From the NCBI GenBank assembly GCA_945869465.1, contig CAMBPB010000009.1, positions 1-61,855 of the forward strand: a stretch of DNA of 61,855 bases, given 5' to 3'. The position numbers and the translations under genes are program-made. Shown here one piece after another: positions 26,948 to 36,148 of the stretch. The stretch is from Prosthecobacter debontii (lineage in GTDB: Bacteria; Verrucomicrobiota; Verrucomicrobiia; Verrucomicrobiales; Akkermansiaceae). Numbering within the stretch: the stretch's first letter is position 1; every line of letters begins with the position of its first letter. The notes below the pieces were generated by a model, which searched no databases, was not told the origin of the DNA, and was given only the letters and a program-made list of their open reading frames with translations.

Positions 26948-28159
26948 ATGAAAGCCCTGTATCTATGGTGTGGCATCGGAGCGATGGCGATGGCGGCTCC
27001 GCCGGTTCCGCCCGATCCAGAGGAGGCGGCGTATCCGGCGCTCGGACGGTTTGTCGAAGTCCTGGAAGCGGTGCGCAAGCGCCACCCGGATGCGGACCGG
27101 CTGGCCTACGAGCGGCTGGTGAACCATGCGCTCGAAGGAATGCTGGCGAGCCTCGATCCACACTCGTCGTTCATTCATCCGGAGATGGCCGCGCGGATGC
27201 GCGAGCACCCGGCAACGAACCCGGAGGTTCCGTCGCTCGGACTGACCCTCGGCGTGCGCGACGACGGTCCCTATGTGGCGGCCGTGACGCCGCGGGGACC
27301 GGCGGCGCTGGCCGGGGTGCTGCCGGGATCCGCGGTGTTGGAAATCGATGGTCGCAAGCTCGCCGGCGCGGAGTTTTCCGAGTGGAGCGAAGCCCTGCGC
27401 CGCGCGGCGGGGGTGACGACCCAATTATTGCTCAAATCGCCCGCGTCGCCGCGCCCGGAGGAGGTTTCACTCATCCACCGGCGAATCGAGCAGCGTTCGG
27501 TGGCGGAGGCAAAACTCTGGGACAAGGCGAAAGGCGTCGGCTACGTGCAGCTGGCGGCGTTCGGTGCCGGCTGCGCGCGGGAGATGGAGTCCGCACTCGA
27601 CGAACTCGAAGACGGCGGCATGAAATCCCTGATCCTTGATCTGCGCGGCAACGGCGGCGGCGATCTCGGGGAAACCGTGAAAATCCTCGGCCTGTGGCTG
27701 CCTCCCGACACTGTGGTGGTCACCACCCGCGGGCGCGACGAGGCGGCCGGCGAAACGCTGAAAACCCCGGCCCGCCAGCGCCGGAAGCGGGATTATCCCA
27801 TCGCCGTGTTGCTCGACCGGATGTCGGCCTCCGCCTCCGAACTCACGGCAGGCGTCCTGCAGGATTTGAAACGCGCCTCGGTGTGGGGTGAAGTGAGTTA
27901 TGGCAAGGGCTCGGTGCAGAACATCATCCCGATGGGCGGCGGCACGGCGCTGCGCCTGACCATCGCTACCTATCACACGCCGTCGGGAAACACCCCGCAC
28001 CGCAAGGGCATCACGCCGGACGTGCCGGTTTCCATCAGCGACAAGGATCGTGCGAACTTCGAAAAGCGCGGCCGCATCGACACGCTCGCACCGGAGGAAC
28101 GCAAGGAGCTCGAAGGGTGGGAGGATCCGGTGATCAAAGCGGCCGCGGGAAAAGGGTGA
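26948..28159 (+). CDS. S41 family C-terminal processing peptidase
   Basis: 403 residues. A short hydrophobic N-terminus precedes a PDZ domain at about 95-165 (LGVRDDGPYVAAVTPRGPA). The S41 core has DLRGNGGG, the nucleophile Ser295 within SASASE, and Lys320 in YGKGSVQ; the 25-residue spacing matches the tail-specific protease dyad. It trims C-termini of periplasmic proteins. A GGAG lies just before the ATG. Its stop is 74 bases from the end of the convergent topoisomerase gene. Confidence 0.93.
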   Translation: MKALYLWCGIGAMAMAAPPVPPDPEEAAYPALGRFVEVLEAVRKRHPDADRLAYERLVNHALEGMLASLDPHSSFIHPEMAARMREHPATNPEVPSLGLTLGVRDDGPYVAAVTPRGPAALAGVLPGSAVLEIDGRKLAGAEFSEWSEALRRAAGVTTQLLLKSPASPRPEEVSLIHRRIEQRSVAEAKLWDKAKGVGYVQLAAFGAGCAREMESALDELEDGGMKSLILDLRGNGGGDLGETVKILGLWLPPDTVVVTTRGRDEAAGETLKTPARQRRKRDYPIAVLLDRMSASASELTAGVLQDLKRASVWGEVSYGKGSVQNIIPMGGGTALRLTIATYHTPSGNTPHRKGITPDVPVSISDKDRANFEKRGRIDTLAPEERKELEGWEDPVIKAAAGKG

Positions 28160-28178
28160 GAATTTGGCAGGTAGGGCC

Positions 28179-28197
28179 GGGCGGCCTCGCCCCGCCC
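28179..28197. terminator. GC hairpin between convergent genes
   Basis: GGGCGG (28179-28184) pairs with CCGCCC (28192-28197) around a seven-base loop. It lies between the S41 peptidase and the convergent topoisomerase and could terminate either transcript, but no T-run follows. Confidence 0.35.
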
Positions 28198-28232
28198 TGA
28201 CTGCCCTTGCGGGTGGAATGCCTCCTAACCGT

Positions 28233-30767
28233 TCAACCCTCCGCGGCCTTGGCCGCCTTCTTCGCGGCGGCTTTTTTCGCCGGGCGCGGCGGAAAGTCGA
28301 AGCCGATCTTGCCGTCCTTGGGTTCGAAGGTGAGGTGGGCGTCGAACTTGCGTTTGGTGCGGTTGGAAACGAAGCCCTTGATCACGTCGGTCCTGCCGGT
28401 CGAGATCAGCTTGATCACCTGCTCGACGGTGATGTCGTGATGGAGGATGGTCTTGCCGATGCGGATGCCGTTAGGATCCTTCTTGGTGACGATGTCCGGA
28501 ACGTGATAAGCCTTCTCGCTCTGATAGACCTTGACGCGGCGGCCGTCCGGAGCGTCCACCTCGCCGATGAGCTGCTCTTCGGTGAGATCGAGGCCGGCGT
28601 CCTTGTCATCGTTGTCGAAGACGAAGTTGATCTTGAATTTCGCGTCGAGTTCGAGGGCTGCGTCGAACGGTTTGTTGAACTTCGATCTGAAACCGGTGAG
28701 CGGCCCGACAAATTTTTTGGTGAAGAGTTCGGCGGCCTCCACCTCTGATAGAAGGCGGCCGGCGATGTGTTTTTTGCCCTTGAACTTGCACTCCGGCTGG
28801 CGGCACTCGTAGGTGGCATCGGTTTGCCGGAGTCCTTGCGCGCCACACAGCGGGCAGGGGACATTGAGGTCGGGGAACGACTGGTTTTTCGCGTCGTCGG
28901 CGAGTTTGCGTGCCTTGCTGACGATCTCGTTGGTGTAGGAGACGATCTCCTTCATGAACGCGTCGCGCTGGAGTTGGCCGTGTTCCATCTGGCGGAGCTT
29001 GTATTCCCAATCGCCGGTCAGCTTGGGCGAATACAAGCCCTCGATATCCATCTCGCGGACCAGTTGGATGAGGCGCATGCCGCTGCCGGAGACGAACAGC
29101 TCGCGGCCTTCGCGGGCGAGGTATTTCTGGGCGATGAGGCCTTCAATGGTGGCCGCGCGGGTGGCGGGAGTGCCGAGACCGCGCTGGGCCATGGCTTCGG
29201 CGAGCGCCTCGTCGTCGATGAGTTTGCCCGCACCTTCCATGGCGGATAGAAGCGTGGACTCGGTCATGCGCGCGGGCGGCTTAGTTTCCTCGTGGAGCAC
29301 CTCGATGGCTGCGACCTTGGCGGGCTCGCCGGCGGTGACGGGGACGAGTTCGTCCTTGCCGGATGCGACGCCCGGGCGGCGGCCATAGACTTCGAGCCAG
29401 CCGGGTTTGACGAGGATCCGGCCTTCGGTTTTGAAGGTGTCCGCCTGGATCCGGGTGAGGCGGGTGGTTTGCTCGAACTCGGCCGATGGATAAAACACGG
29501 CGATAAAGCGTTTGACGATCATGTCATACACCTTCTGCTCAGTGTCGCTGAGTTTCGCGGTTTTGCCGGTCGGGATGATGGCGAAGTGATCGGAGACTTT
29601 TTTGTTATCGAAGATGCGGCGCGACTTGTGGAGGCGCGGGCCGGTGTCCGAGCTGCCGGCGAGCACGGCCTTGGCGTAGCGGGCGACGTCGAGGTCGCTG
29701 TTGCCGATGTCCTGCATCGTTTCGCGGACGTTGGCGCTGTAGTCCTCGGGCAGGTAGCGGGAGTCGGTCCGCGGGTAGGTGATCACCTTGTGCTTTTCAT
29801 ACAGCGCTTGGGCGATTTGCAGGGTGCCTTTGGCGGAAAACGGCGCCTCGCGCTGGAGGGTGGTGAGGTCGTAGAGTTGGGGCGCGATCTGGGATTGCGC
29901 CTTCTTTTCCTCGGAAACCACGCCGGTTTGACCCTCACAGCGGGCCTTGATGGCCTCGGCGGTGGCTTGTTCCCAGATGCGCTCGGGTTTGGAAAGCGGG
30001 GCGGATTCGTCCTTTTTCCAGGATTCATCGATCCACTTGCCGAGGTATTCGCCCGACTGGACGCCGAAGGTGGCGTGGACTTCGAAATATGGGGTCGGCC
30101 TGAAAGCCTGGATTTCCGCCTCGCGGGCGGCGAGGATGGCGAGCGTTGGGGTTTGCACCCGGCCGGCGGCGGTGATGTTGAAGCCGCCGTGGCGTGAGTT
30201 GAAGCAGGTGAGCGCGCGGGTGGCGTTGAGGCCGACCAGCCAATCCGACTCCGAGCGGCATTTCGCGGCGTCGGTGAGGGACTTCATTTGTTCCTGGCTG
30301 CGAAGATGCTCCCACGCTTCGAGGATGGCGTTGTTGGTCATGGATTGCATCCACAGCCGTTGGATCGGCTTGCGGATTGCGCCGATTTCCATGATGTAGT
30401 GGAAAATGAGCTCGCCCTCACGGCCGGCGTCGCAGGCGTTGACGATGCGGTCGATGTCCTTGCGTTTGGCCAGCTTGAGGACTTGTTTGAGGCGGGCCTC
30501 GGAATCCGGGATCGGGTCGAGATCAAAGCTTTCCGGGATGGCCGGGAGAACTTGGAAATTCCATGGCAGTTTTTTGCCGTTCGGGCCCATCGGCATGCGG
30601 AGTTCGACGAGGTGGCCGACCGCCGAGGTGATCACGGCCCGGTCGTTTTCGTAGTAAACATCCCGGCCGGAACCCTCCTTTTCGAACTTGCCGAGCGGCT
30701 TGGCGAGCGCGCGGCTGAGGTCGGTCATGACGCTGGGTTTCTCGGCGATGATGAGTGTTTTTCCCAT
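28233..30767 (-). CDS. topB: DNA topoisomerase III (type IA)
   Basis: 844 residues from the ATG at 30767 ([21 protein letters not shown]). The Toprim domain has EKPSV and DAGREGE. The catalytic Tyr near residue 330 is in [16 protein letters not shown] Cys4 zinc-like element ([11 protein letters not shown] ... CRQPEC) lies around residues 637-660, followed by about 180 residues of divergent tail with topoisomerase C-terminal repeats and a Lys/Ala-rich end ([17 protein letters not shown]). The frame extends to 31058 without conserved sequence. Confidence 0.93.
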   Translation of the reverse strand: MGKTLIIAEKPSVMTDLSRALAKPLGKFEKEGSGRDVYYENDRAVITSAVGHLVELRMPMGPNGKKLPWNFQVLPAIPESFDLDPIPDSEARLKQVLKLAKRKDIDRIVNACDAGREGELIFHYIMEIGAIRKPIQRLWMQSMTNNAILEAWEHLRSQEQMKSLTDAAKCRSESDWLVGLNATRALTCFNSRHGGFNITAAGRVQTPTLAILAAREAEIQAFRPTPYFEVHATFGVQSGEYLGKWIDESWKKDESAPLSKPERIWEQATAEAIKARCEGQTGVVSEEKKAQSQIAPQLYDLTTLQREAPFSAKGTLQIAQALYEKHKVITYPRTDSRYLPEDYSANVRETMQDIGNSDLDVARYAKAVLAGSSDTGPRLHKSRRIFDNKKVSDHFAIIPTGKTAKLSDTEQKVYDMIVKRFIAVFYPSAEFEQTTRLTRIQADTFKTEGRILVKPGWLEVYGRRPGVASGKDELVPVTAGEPAKVAAIEVLHEETKPPARMTESTLLSAMEGAGKLIDDEALAEAMAQRGLGTPATRAATIEGLIAQKYLAREGRELFVSGSGMRLIQLVREMDIEGLYSPKLTGDWEYKLRQMEHGQLQRDAFMKEIVSYTNEIVSKARKLADDAKNQSFPDLNVPCPLCGAQGLRQTDATYECRQPECKFKGKKHIAGRLLSEVEAAELFTKKFVGPLTGFRSKFNKPFDAALELDAKFKINFVFDNDDKDAGLDLTEEQLIGEVDAPDGRRVKVYQSEKAYHVPDIVTKKDPNGIRIGKTILHHDITVEQVIKLISTGRTDVIKGFVSNRTKRKFDAHLTFEPKDGKIGFDFPPRPAKKAAAKKAAKAAEG

Positions 30768-31104
30768 GGTGAAAGCAGTCCGTGGTGCGGGTGTCGGATG
30801 AGGGACTAGGCTCGGGAAAGTCGATTTGGCAAGCGGATTGCGGGAAAGTGTCGAGATTGGGAGGTGCATCAGGGGAGCACACGCGCCCTCGCGGGTGGGA
30901 TGCGTGGCCCTCGCCGCATCCATCGCGGCGGTGTCCTTGACTCGCGTGACGAGTGGCTCGGGGCGCACGCATGTGAGGATGGAATGAGCGGACGGAAGTC
31001 TCCCGGACTGGCGGCAATGTCTCTGGTGCGGGCGCAATGCTTGGAAGCCGTGCTTCACAATATCTCTCTTCGCTAAGGAAAGAGATCAGGGCCGGGGCAA
31101 CAGT
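30768..31104. other. Intergenic stretch with small inverted repeats
   Basis: About 340 bases between topB and the RbsD-like lipoprotein gene. It is GC-rich. ACTCG and CGAGT (about 30940-30956) form a small hairpin. The minus-strand open frame that extends topB here shows no conserved domain. No gene is supported. Confidence 0.4.
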
Positions 31105-31132
31105 TTGACACGCGGGCAAGGTCGGATTTAAA
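31105..31132 (+). promoter_or_regulatory. Possible promoter of the RbsD-like lipoprotein
   Basis: A perfect TTGACA at 31105-31110 precedes, after 16 bases, TTTAAA (31127-31132), a partial -10 match. The -10 overlaps the first ATG (31132), so if the promoter is real the transcript would be nearly leaderless and translation would begin at the second in-frame ATG (31141). Confidence 0.3.
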
Positions 31133-31719
31133 TGCCTTGCATGATTGGTTGCCGGTGGATCCTTGCGCTTGGAGCGGCTATGTTGTCGCTCGGTTGCGCG
31201 GACATGCGGCCGGAAAACTCGTGGCGCGGCGCGGTGGACAGCCAGGCGGCGCAACTCGGTTACCGCAATTGGATCGTCATCGCGGAGGCCTCGTTTCCGG
31301 CGCACAACCGGGCCGGAGTGCGCCAGGTTTCGGCACCGGTGGCAATTCCCGAGGCGCTCGATTACGTGCTTCACGCCTTGGAGCAGACGGAAAACGTCCG
31401 GCCGCAAGTGTATCTGACACGCGAGGTGCGGGCCGTGGAAAACGACTTCGCGCCGGGGATCGACGAATGCCGCAAGCGCATCCAAAACGCCCTCCATGGC
31501 CACGAGGCCACCGAGCTTGACCAGCAATCGCTACTGACGCTGCTGGAAGACGCCAACCGCAGTTTCGACGTGTTGGTCATCCGCACCCAGAGCGCCTTGC
31601 CCTACACCTCGGTGTTTTTGGAACTGCAGCCCGGCTACTGGGACGCGGCGTCCGAAACCCGGCTGCGCGAGCGGATCGAACGGGAGCGCATGCAAAAACT
31701 TGTGCGACCGTTCCCATAA
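31132..31719 (+). CDS. Lipoprotein with RbsD/FucU-like domain
   Basis: 195 residues. Signal peptide with lipobox LSLGC, so a lipoprotein. The mature part follows the RbsD/FucU (D-ribose pyranase/fucose mutarotase) layout: LGYRNWIVIAEASFP corresponds to the family's N-terminal strand motif, and LLEDANRSFDVLVIRTQSAL to its C-terminal block. The catalytic His expected before the strand is Tyr here and the following Asp is Glu, so the enzyme may be inactive or binding-only. Family assignment rests on motif resemblance by eye. The next gene starts two bases after its stop. Confidence 0.55.
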   Translation: MPCMIGCRWILALGAAMLSLGCADMRPENSWRGAVDSQAAQLGYRNWIVIAEASFPAHNRAGVRQVSAPVAIPEALDYVLHALEQTENVRPQVYLTREVRAVENDFAPGIDECRKRIQNALHGHEATELDQQSLLTLLEDANRSFDVLVIRTQSALPYTSVFLELQPGYWDAASETRLRERIERERMQKLVRPFP

Positions 31720-31720
31720 C

Positions 31721-32026
31721 GTGCATCATCCCCGTGTGAGCCGCAAAGACGAAGAACTCCGACAAGAACGTGAAGCCGCCTGGATCGGCGATGCCGTGCT
31801 GGCTTTATTCGCCCGCCAATTCGTGCTGCGCGAGCGCAATGCGATGGATGGCGAGTGGTTCACCCGCCTGACCTCCAACGAGTTTTTGAGCGCCTTTGGC
31901 AATCCGACGCGGGTGGAGGCGTCGATCGGCAGGATCTATCAGGAGGGCGGGCTGCAGGCCTCGTTCGAATGGATGGACGCCCATCTGGTGCCGCTGTTCC
32001 GCAAGCAGACCGCGGCCAAACGCTGA
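31721..32026 (+). CDS. Small RNase III-fold protein (mini-RNase III-like)
   Basis: 101 residues from a GTG at 31721. The segment EREAAWIGDAVLALFARQF keeps the Glu and Asp of the RNase III metal site, and ALF plus SNEFLSAFGNPTRVEASIG correspond to the second half of the fold. No dsRNA-binding domain is present. Mini-RNase III matures 23S rRNA in Gram-positive bacteria; this may be a counterpart. A TTG at 31700 is in frame but overlaps the preceding gene; the GTG follows right after the upstream stop. Confidence 0.65.
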   Translation: MHHPRVSRKDEELRQEREAAWIGDAVLALFARQFVLRERNAMDGEWFTRLTSNEFLSAFGNPTRVEASIGRIYQEGGLQASFEWMDAHLVPLFRKQTAAKR

Positions 32027-32110
32027 GGCTTCGGGTTGCAGATACAGCGAAATTCCCGGGTTTGCGGAAATTGCCATGGTCTTGGCTCCTTTCGCGCTCT
32101 AGCATCAGCC

Positions 32111-34885
32111 ATGCCGGTGGGTGGTCATCAATTCAGGAATATTCTGACACTGTTTCTAGCCATCGTCGCCGGAGGCTTGGGCTTGGTATGGTGGGCCGTG
32201 GCGCAGGCCGACCGCGAGGTGCGGAGCGACCTGCTGCAGCAAACTCACATGCTCGCGCGAACGCTCAAAATCGAGGACGTGCAAACGCTGACCCGCACCG
32301 CGACTGATTTGCAGCAACCCGAATACCTGCGGATCAAGGAGCAATTCGCCGCAGTCCGTGCGCTCATCCCGCAATGCAGCTCGATCTATCTGCTAAGCCG
32401 TCCCTCCGGGCGAGCGGACGCGGCGGCGCCTAACCGGCAGATCAGTTATTGCGTGGGCATCGGCACGGACGACGACGCCCGGCCGGGCCAGGTCTACGCC
32501 GGGGCCACCACTGAGCTGAGCAGCGCGTTTGAGAGCGGGGTGCCATTTGTCGAGGGGCCGCTTGCCGACGGGACGGGCGCGTGGATCTGCGGGATCGTTC
32601 CGCTTGAACACTTGCGAACCGAAAGCTCTCTCGTTGCGTTGGGGGTGAGGATGGACGCCCGCGATTGGAAACAGCAGTTGCTGCGCGCCGCACTGCCTCC
32701 CGCCCTGCTCACACTGGGGCTGGCGGCGCTCCAGATGTTAGGCGTGGCCCTAATCGCCCGCCGCTCCCGCCGTGCCGGCCCGCTCCCGCGTGGGATGGGC
32801 TATCTCGAACTGATTTTGGTCATCCTTGCCGGCCTGATGCTCACCGGGTGTCTTACCTGGATGGTTCACCGGCACGAGGCGCGCGTCCACCAGCAGAATT
32901 TCAAGCACCTGGTGTCGCTCCAGACCCGAGGGGTTTCCAGCAGGCTGCGCTCCTTCCAGAGCACGGAACTGGAAAGCCTCGCCCGCCTATGCGAAAGCAG
33001 TGGGGAGTTCGTCGGCGAGGAGTTCCAACAGTTCTGCGCCTATCTGGAGAAAAATCAGGTGGTCCATGCCTGGGGGATGGTCCCGGCGGTGGCCGCGACG
33101 GACAAGTCCGGGTTCGAAGCGCAGGCCCGCGCCGCAGGTGCCAAGGACTTTGAAATCTGGCAAAAGGACGCACACGGCAAGCGCGAGCCGGCCAGCGGCC
33201 GCGACGTGTATTTTCCCGTCCGGCAGGTGGTCCCCATGGTCGGCAACGAATCGCTGCTGGGTTACGACCTCGGCTCCGACCCGCTGTGCCGCGAAGCGAT
33301 GGAAACAGCGGCGCGCAGCGGCCTGACCACCGTCTCCGAACCTATCGAGTTGGTGCCGAAAACCGGTAACCCGAAGGACCTGGTGATTTTCCAGCCCGTC
33401 GGTCTCGTTGGCGCTGCACCGCGCTTGCGGGGCTTCGTCGTGGCCAACTTGTCCATGGAAGCGTTGCTCAAAACTACCCCGTCGGACAATTCGGCCTACC
33501 TGGGAATCTCGCTCCTGCGCAAGGACGCGCCACCCGAAATTCTGGTCAAGCAATGGGAACCGGCCAACCGTCCGGCCAGCGGTCTATCCGCCGAGCGCCC
33601 GGTTCTGGCTTTTGGCAAGGCCTTCACCGTGACTGCCCTCGCCGGGCCCGGGTTCCTTTTCATGCGCTCGAACCAAAAAACCTGGTGGCCCACCACCATG
33701 GGTTTGGTTCTCACCGCCGCGTTTGCCTTCAACTTCGGCGCCCAGCTCAACCGCCGCAGCATACTGGAGCGCCTGGTTGCCAAGCGCACCTTCGAGATTC
33801 AGGACACCGAGACGCGCTTCCGCCAACTCGCCGAGGCCTCCTTTGAAGGGGTTGCCATTGTCGACGCTGGCATCCTGCTGGACGGCAACCAGCGGTATGC
33901 CGAGATGCACGGCTATGAGTTGGCGGAAATGCTCGGCGAACCGGTGCTTGCATTCGTCGCACTCCAGTCGCGGCATTTGCTCACCAAGGGCGATCTCCAA
34001 TCCCCCCTGCGCAACCCCTTGGTGTATGGCTTGCGCAAGGATGGCTCGATTTTCCCGACGGAAACCCGCACCCGCCTCGGCCCGTGGCGGGGGCGCTCCG
34101 TGCGCATTGTGACGGTGCGCGATGAGTCCGAGGCCCACGCCGTGACAATCAAGGTGCAGGCTCTGCGTGACGAGTTGGCCCATGCCCAACGCCTCGCCCT
34201 AGTCAGCGAAATCAGCGCGGGCATTATCCATCAGCTCGGCCAGCCGCTCAGCTCCATCGCCATCAACCTCGCGGCGTTTAAGAACATCCACTCCGCAGAA
34301 TTGCAGCAAGCGAATACGACGGAGATCATCCATGACGTCGAGGCCGATCTTGTATGCATGCGCAACATTGTGAAACACCTGCGGGCCATTGCCAACCCGG
34401 AGCAAGCCAAGCGCGGCAGCCGCGACCTCAACCCCTTGGTGGTCGAAGTGCTGCCCTTTCTGCAAGTGGATGCCGAGCAGGCCCGGACTCGTCTTGAGTT
34501 GGACTTGCACGAGCCCCTGCCTGCCATTCACCTCGACGCGATTCAGATTAGCCAGGTCATTCTCAATCTGGCGCGCAACGCGATCGAGGCCTCGGCCGAT
34601 GTTCCGCCGGAGCAGCGCGTGGTTCTCATCACCACCCGCCTGCAGCATGCCGAGCACTGCGTCGAATTATGCGTGCGCGACTCGGGCACCGGGCTGCCTC
34701 GCGAAGCCTTTGAGCGCTTGTTCACGCCGTTTTTCACCACCAAATCCAACGGTATGGGCGTCGGCCTGCGCCTCTGCCAGACCATTGTCCACGCCCACGA
34801 CGGCAGCATCGAGGGCTTCAACAACGCCGATGGCCCCGGTGCCACCTTCCGCATCCGACTGCCGCTCAATCAGCCGCCTTCCTGA
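32111..34885 (+). CDS. CHASE-PAS sensor histidine kinase
   Basis: 924 residues. N-terminal helix (ILTLFLAIVAGGLGLVWW), an extracytoplasmic stretch, a second hydrophobic segment near 195-215, another near 230-255, then a CHASE domain (about 265-430; GRDVYFPVRQVVPM). A transmembrane segment near 530 leads to a PAS domain (about 565-680, DTETRFRQLAEASFEGVAIV). The His-box is SAGIIHQLGQPLSS with His707, and the HATPase has NLARNAIEAS, DSGTGLP and GMGVGL. No receiver domain or response regulator follows. The ligand is unknown. ATG 32111 is used instead of the in-frame TTG at 32036. Confidence 0.9.
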   Translation: MPVGGHQFRNILTLFLAIVAGGLGLVWWAVAQADREVRSDLLQQTHMLARTLKIEDVQTLTRTATDLQQPEYLRIKEQFAAVRALIPQCSSIYLLSRPSGRADAAAPNRQISYCVGIGTDDDARPGQVYAGATTELSSAFESGVPFVEGPLADGTGAWICGIVPLEHLRTESSLVALGVRMDARDWKQQLLRAALPPALLTLGLAALQMLGVALIARRSRRAGPLPRGMGYLELILVILAGLMLTGCLTWMVHRHEARVHQQNFKHLVSLQTRGVSSRLRSFQSTELESLARLCESSGEFVGEEFQQFCAYLEKNQVVHAWGMVPAVAATDKSGFEAQARAAGAKDFEIWQKDAHGKREPASGRDVYFPVRQVVPMVGNESLLGYDLGSDPLCREAMETAARSGLTTVSEPIELVPKTGNPKDLVIFQPVGLVGAAPRLRGFVVANLSMEALLKTTPSDNSAYLGISLLRKDAPPEILVKQWEPANRPASGLSAERPVLAFGKAFTVTALAGPGFLFMRSNQKTWWPTTMGLVLTAAFAFNFGAQLNRRSILERLVAKRTFEIQDTETRFRQLAEASFEGVAIVDAGILLDGNQRYAEMHGYELAEMLGEPVLAFVALQSRHLLTKGDLQSPLRNPLVYGLRKDGSIFPTETRTRLGPWRGRSVRIVTVRDESEAHAVTIKVQALRDELAHAQRLALVSEISAGIIHQLGQPLSSIAINLAAFKNIHSAELQQANTTEIIHDVEADLVCMRNIVKHLRAIANPEQAKRGSRDLNPLVVEVLPFLQVDAEQARTRLELDLHEPLPAIHLDAIQISQVILNLARNAIEASADVPPEQRVVLITTRLQHAEHCVELCVRDSGTGLPREAFERLFTPFFTTKSNGMGVGLRLCQTIVHAHDGSIEGFNNADGPGATFRIRLPLNQPPS

Positions 34886-35028
34886 CACCCCGGCCCATCC
34901 TGAATGGGGTCGGAGGCCCCCCACATGAAGCCGCTGTGTTCAGCGAGAACCGCGGAGTAGTGGCCTTCCGAGCGCATCAATCCCGCGAATATCCCGGCGG
35001 CTTCGTAGGTGGAATATCGGGCGATCAT
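34870..35028 (-). CDS. Small DUF2007-like protein overlapping exbD
   Basis: 52 residues, too short for usual ORF calling. The ATG overlaps the exbD stop by four bases (ATGA), which argues that it is the last gene of that operon. The sequence MIARYSTYEAAGIFAGLMR and the following SEGHYSAVLAEHSG pattern resembles DUF2007 (putative signal-transducing) proteins, which carry a paired Ser/Thr-Ala-Glu motif and a single strand-helix unit. Its 3' end overlaps the convergent kinase gene by 16 bases. The family assignment is by resemblance only. Confidence 0.55.
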   Translation of the reverse strand: MIARYSTYEAAGIFAGLMRSEGHYSAVLAEHSGFMWGASDPIQDGPGCQEGG

Positions 35029-35456
35029 TCGGATGACTTGGGATCGGAAAGTTTGATGCGCGCCGGGACGTCCTTGATTTGGATCCCGGCCTTGGTCAAC
35101 GCATCCCAGACCTGAAGCAGTCGTTCAAGCGGCAGTTTCTTGTCGGCCTCGAGTTCGAGTTTGCGGCCGGGATTCTGTTTCTGATAGGCGGAGAGGTAGG
35201 CCTGCAACAAGCCTTCCGGAACGGTTAGCGAATCGAGCGAGATGTTTCCCAAGGCATCCACGGCAATGACCGAGCGCGTGTCGGCGACCTGGTCTGACGG
35301 GATTTCGCGCACGGTCGGCAACTCGATGCGGAGGATATCCCGGGGTTTCTTGAATGTCGTGGAAACGATGAAAAACACCAACAGGATGAATAGGATGTCG
35401 ATCATCGGGACGATCGGCACCTCGGCGCGTTTGCGGGTAATCCGGTGGAAGTGCAT
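35025..35456 (-). CDS. exbD: ExbD/TolR biopolymer transport protein
   Basis: 143 residues. One N-terminal membrane helix (IDILFILLVFFIVSTTF) with the conserved Asp19 (MIDILF), the proton-path residue, and a periplasmic C-terminal domain rich in short strands. It pairs with ExbB to energise TonB. The start is nine bases after the exbB stop on the minus strand. Confidence 0.93.
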   Translation of the reverse strand: MHFHRITRKRAEVPIVPMIDILFILLVFFIVSTTFKKPRDILRIELPTVREIPSDQVADTRSVIAVDALGNISLDSLTVPEGLLQAYLSAYQKQNPGRKLELEADKKLPLERLLQVWDALTKAGIQIKDVPARIKLSDPKSSE

Positions 35457-35464
35457 GGCGAAAA

Positions 35465-36139
35465 TCAGCCTTTGGCAGAGCTTTTCTGGCAGACATACGC
35501 CAGGTCCGCCAGCAGCGATTCGAGTCGCGCGGTGAGCACTTCGATCCTGCGGGTGAAATAACCGTGGGCGACCACGCCGGGAACGGCGATGGCGAGGCCG
35601 AAGATGGTCGTGTTCAGCGCAATGGCGATCCCGCGTGCGATGGCGAGGTGGTCGGCCGCATCACTCAAGCCTTGGAAGATGGTGACCAGTCCGGAGGCCG
35701 TGCCGAGCAGTCCTAACAACGGCGCGACGGTGATGACGATGTCGAGCACGCCGATGCCGGCATGCAGGCGGGAGGTTTCCTCGCGGGCGGAGGCTTCCAC
35801 GGCGAGGATGATGTCGCGCTGGGGTTTGCCGCGGTGCCTAACAGCCACGGCGGCGAGGCGGGCGAGTGTGCTTTGCCCCTGTTCGAACTCCTTGAGAACC
35901 GGCTCCACCCGGTCGGCGGCGATCAGCTCCTGAAAGTTCACCACCTTGCGCGCCAGCCGATCCGGGATGACGCGGCTGCGGGACAGCGCGAGGAATTTGT
36001 AGAGGATGGCGGTTAGCCCGACGATTGAGGTCAGGCAGAGAGGGATCATGAAGACCCCGCCCTTGTGCATGAACTCCCACGAGGTGTGGAGCGATTCGGA
36101 TAGACTGATGGCGGACAAGGGGCCGAGGTTTTCGATCAT
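35465..36139 (-). CDS. exbB: MotA/TolQ/ExbB proton channel protein
   Basis: 224 residues with three membrane segments: near 28-50, 133-155 (VITVAPLLGLLGTASGLVTIF) and 175-197. The Pro/Gly-Leu-Leu-Gly-Thr pore motif is typical of the family. It forms the pentameric stator around ExbD. Its start is nine bases downstream of the TonB-like gene stop. Confidence 0.93.
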   Translation of the reverse strand: MIENLGPLSAISLSESLHTSWEFMHKGGVFMIPLCLTSIVGLTAILYKFLALSRSRVIPDRLARKVVNFQELIAADRVEPVLKEFEQGQSTLARLAAVAVRHRGKPQRDIILAVEASAREETSRLHAGIGVLDIVITVAPLLGLLGTASGLVTIFQGLSDAADHLAIARGIAIALNTTIFGLAIAVPGVVAHGYFTRRIEVLTARLESLLADLAYVCQKSSAKG

Positions 36140-36148
36140 GATGTTGGA

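Noticed and set aside
28233..31058. 941-residue version of topoisomerase III
   Set aside because: The extra 97 residues have no homology, and [13 protein letters not shown] at 30767 is the canonical start.
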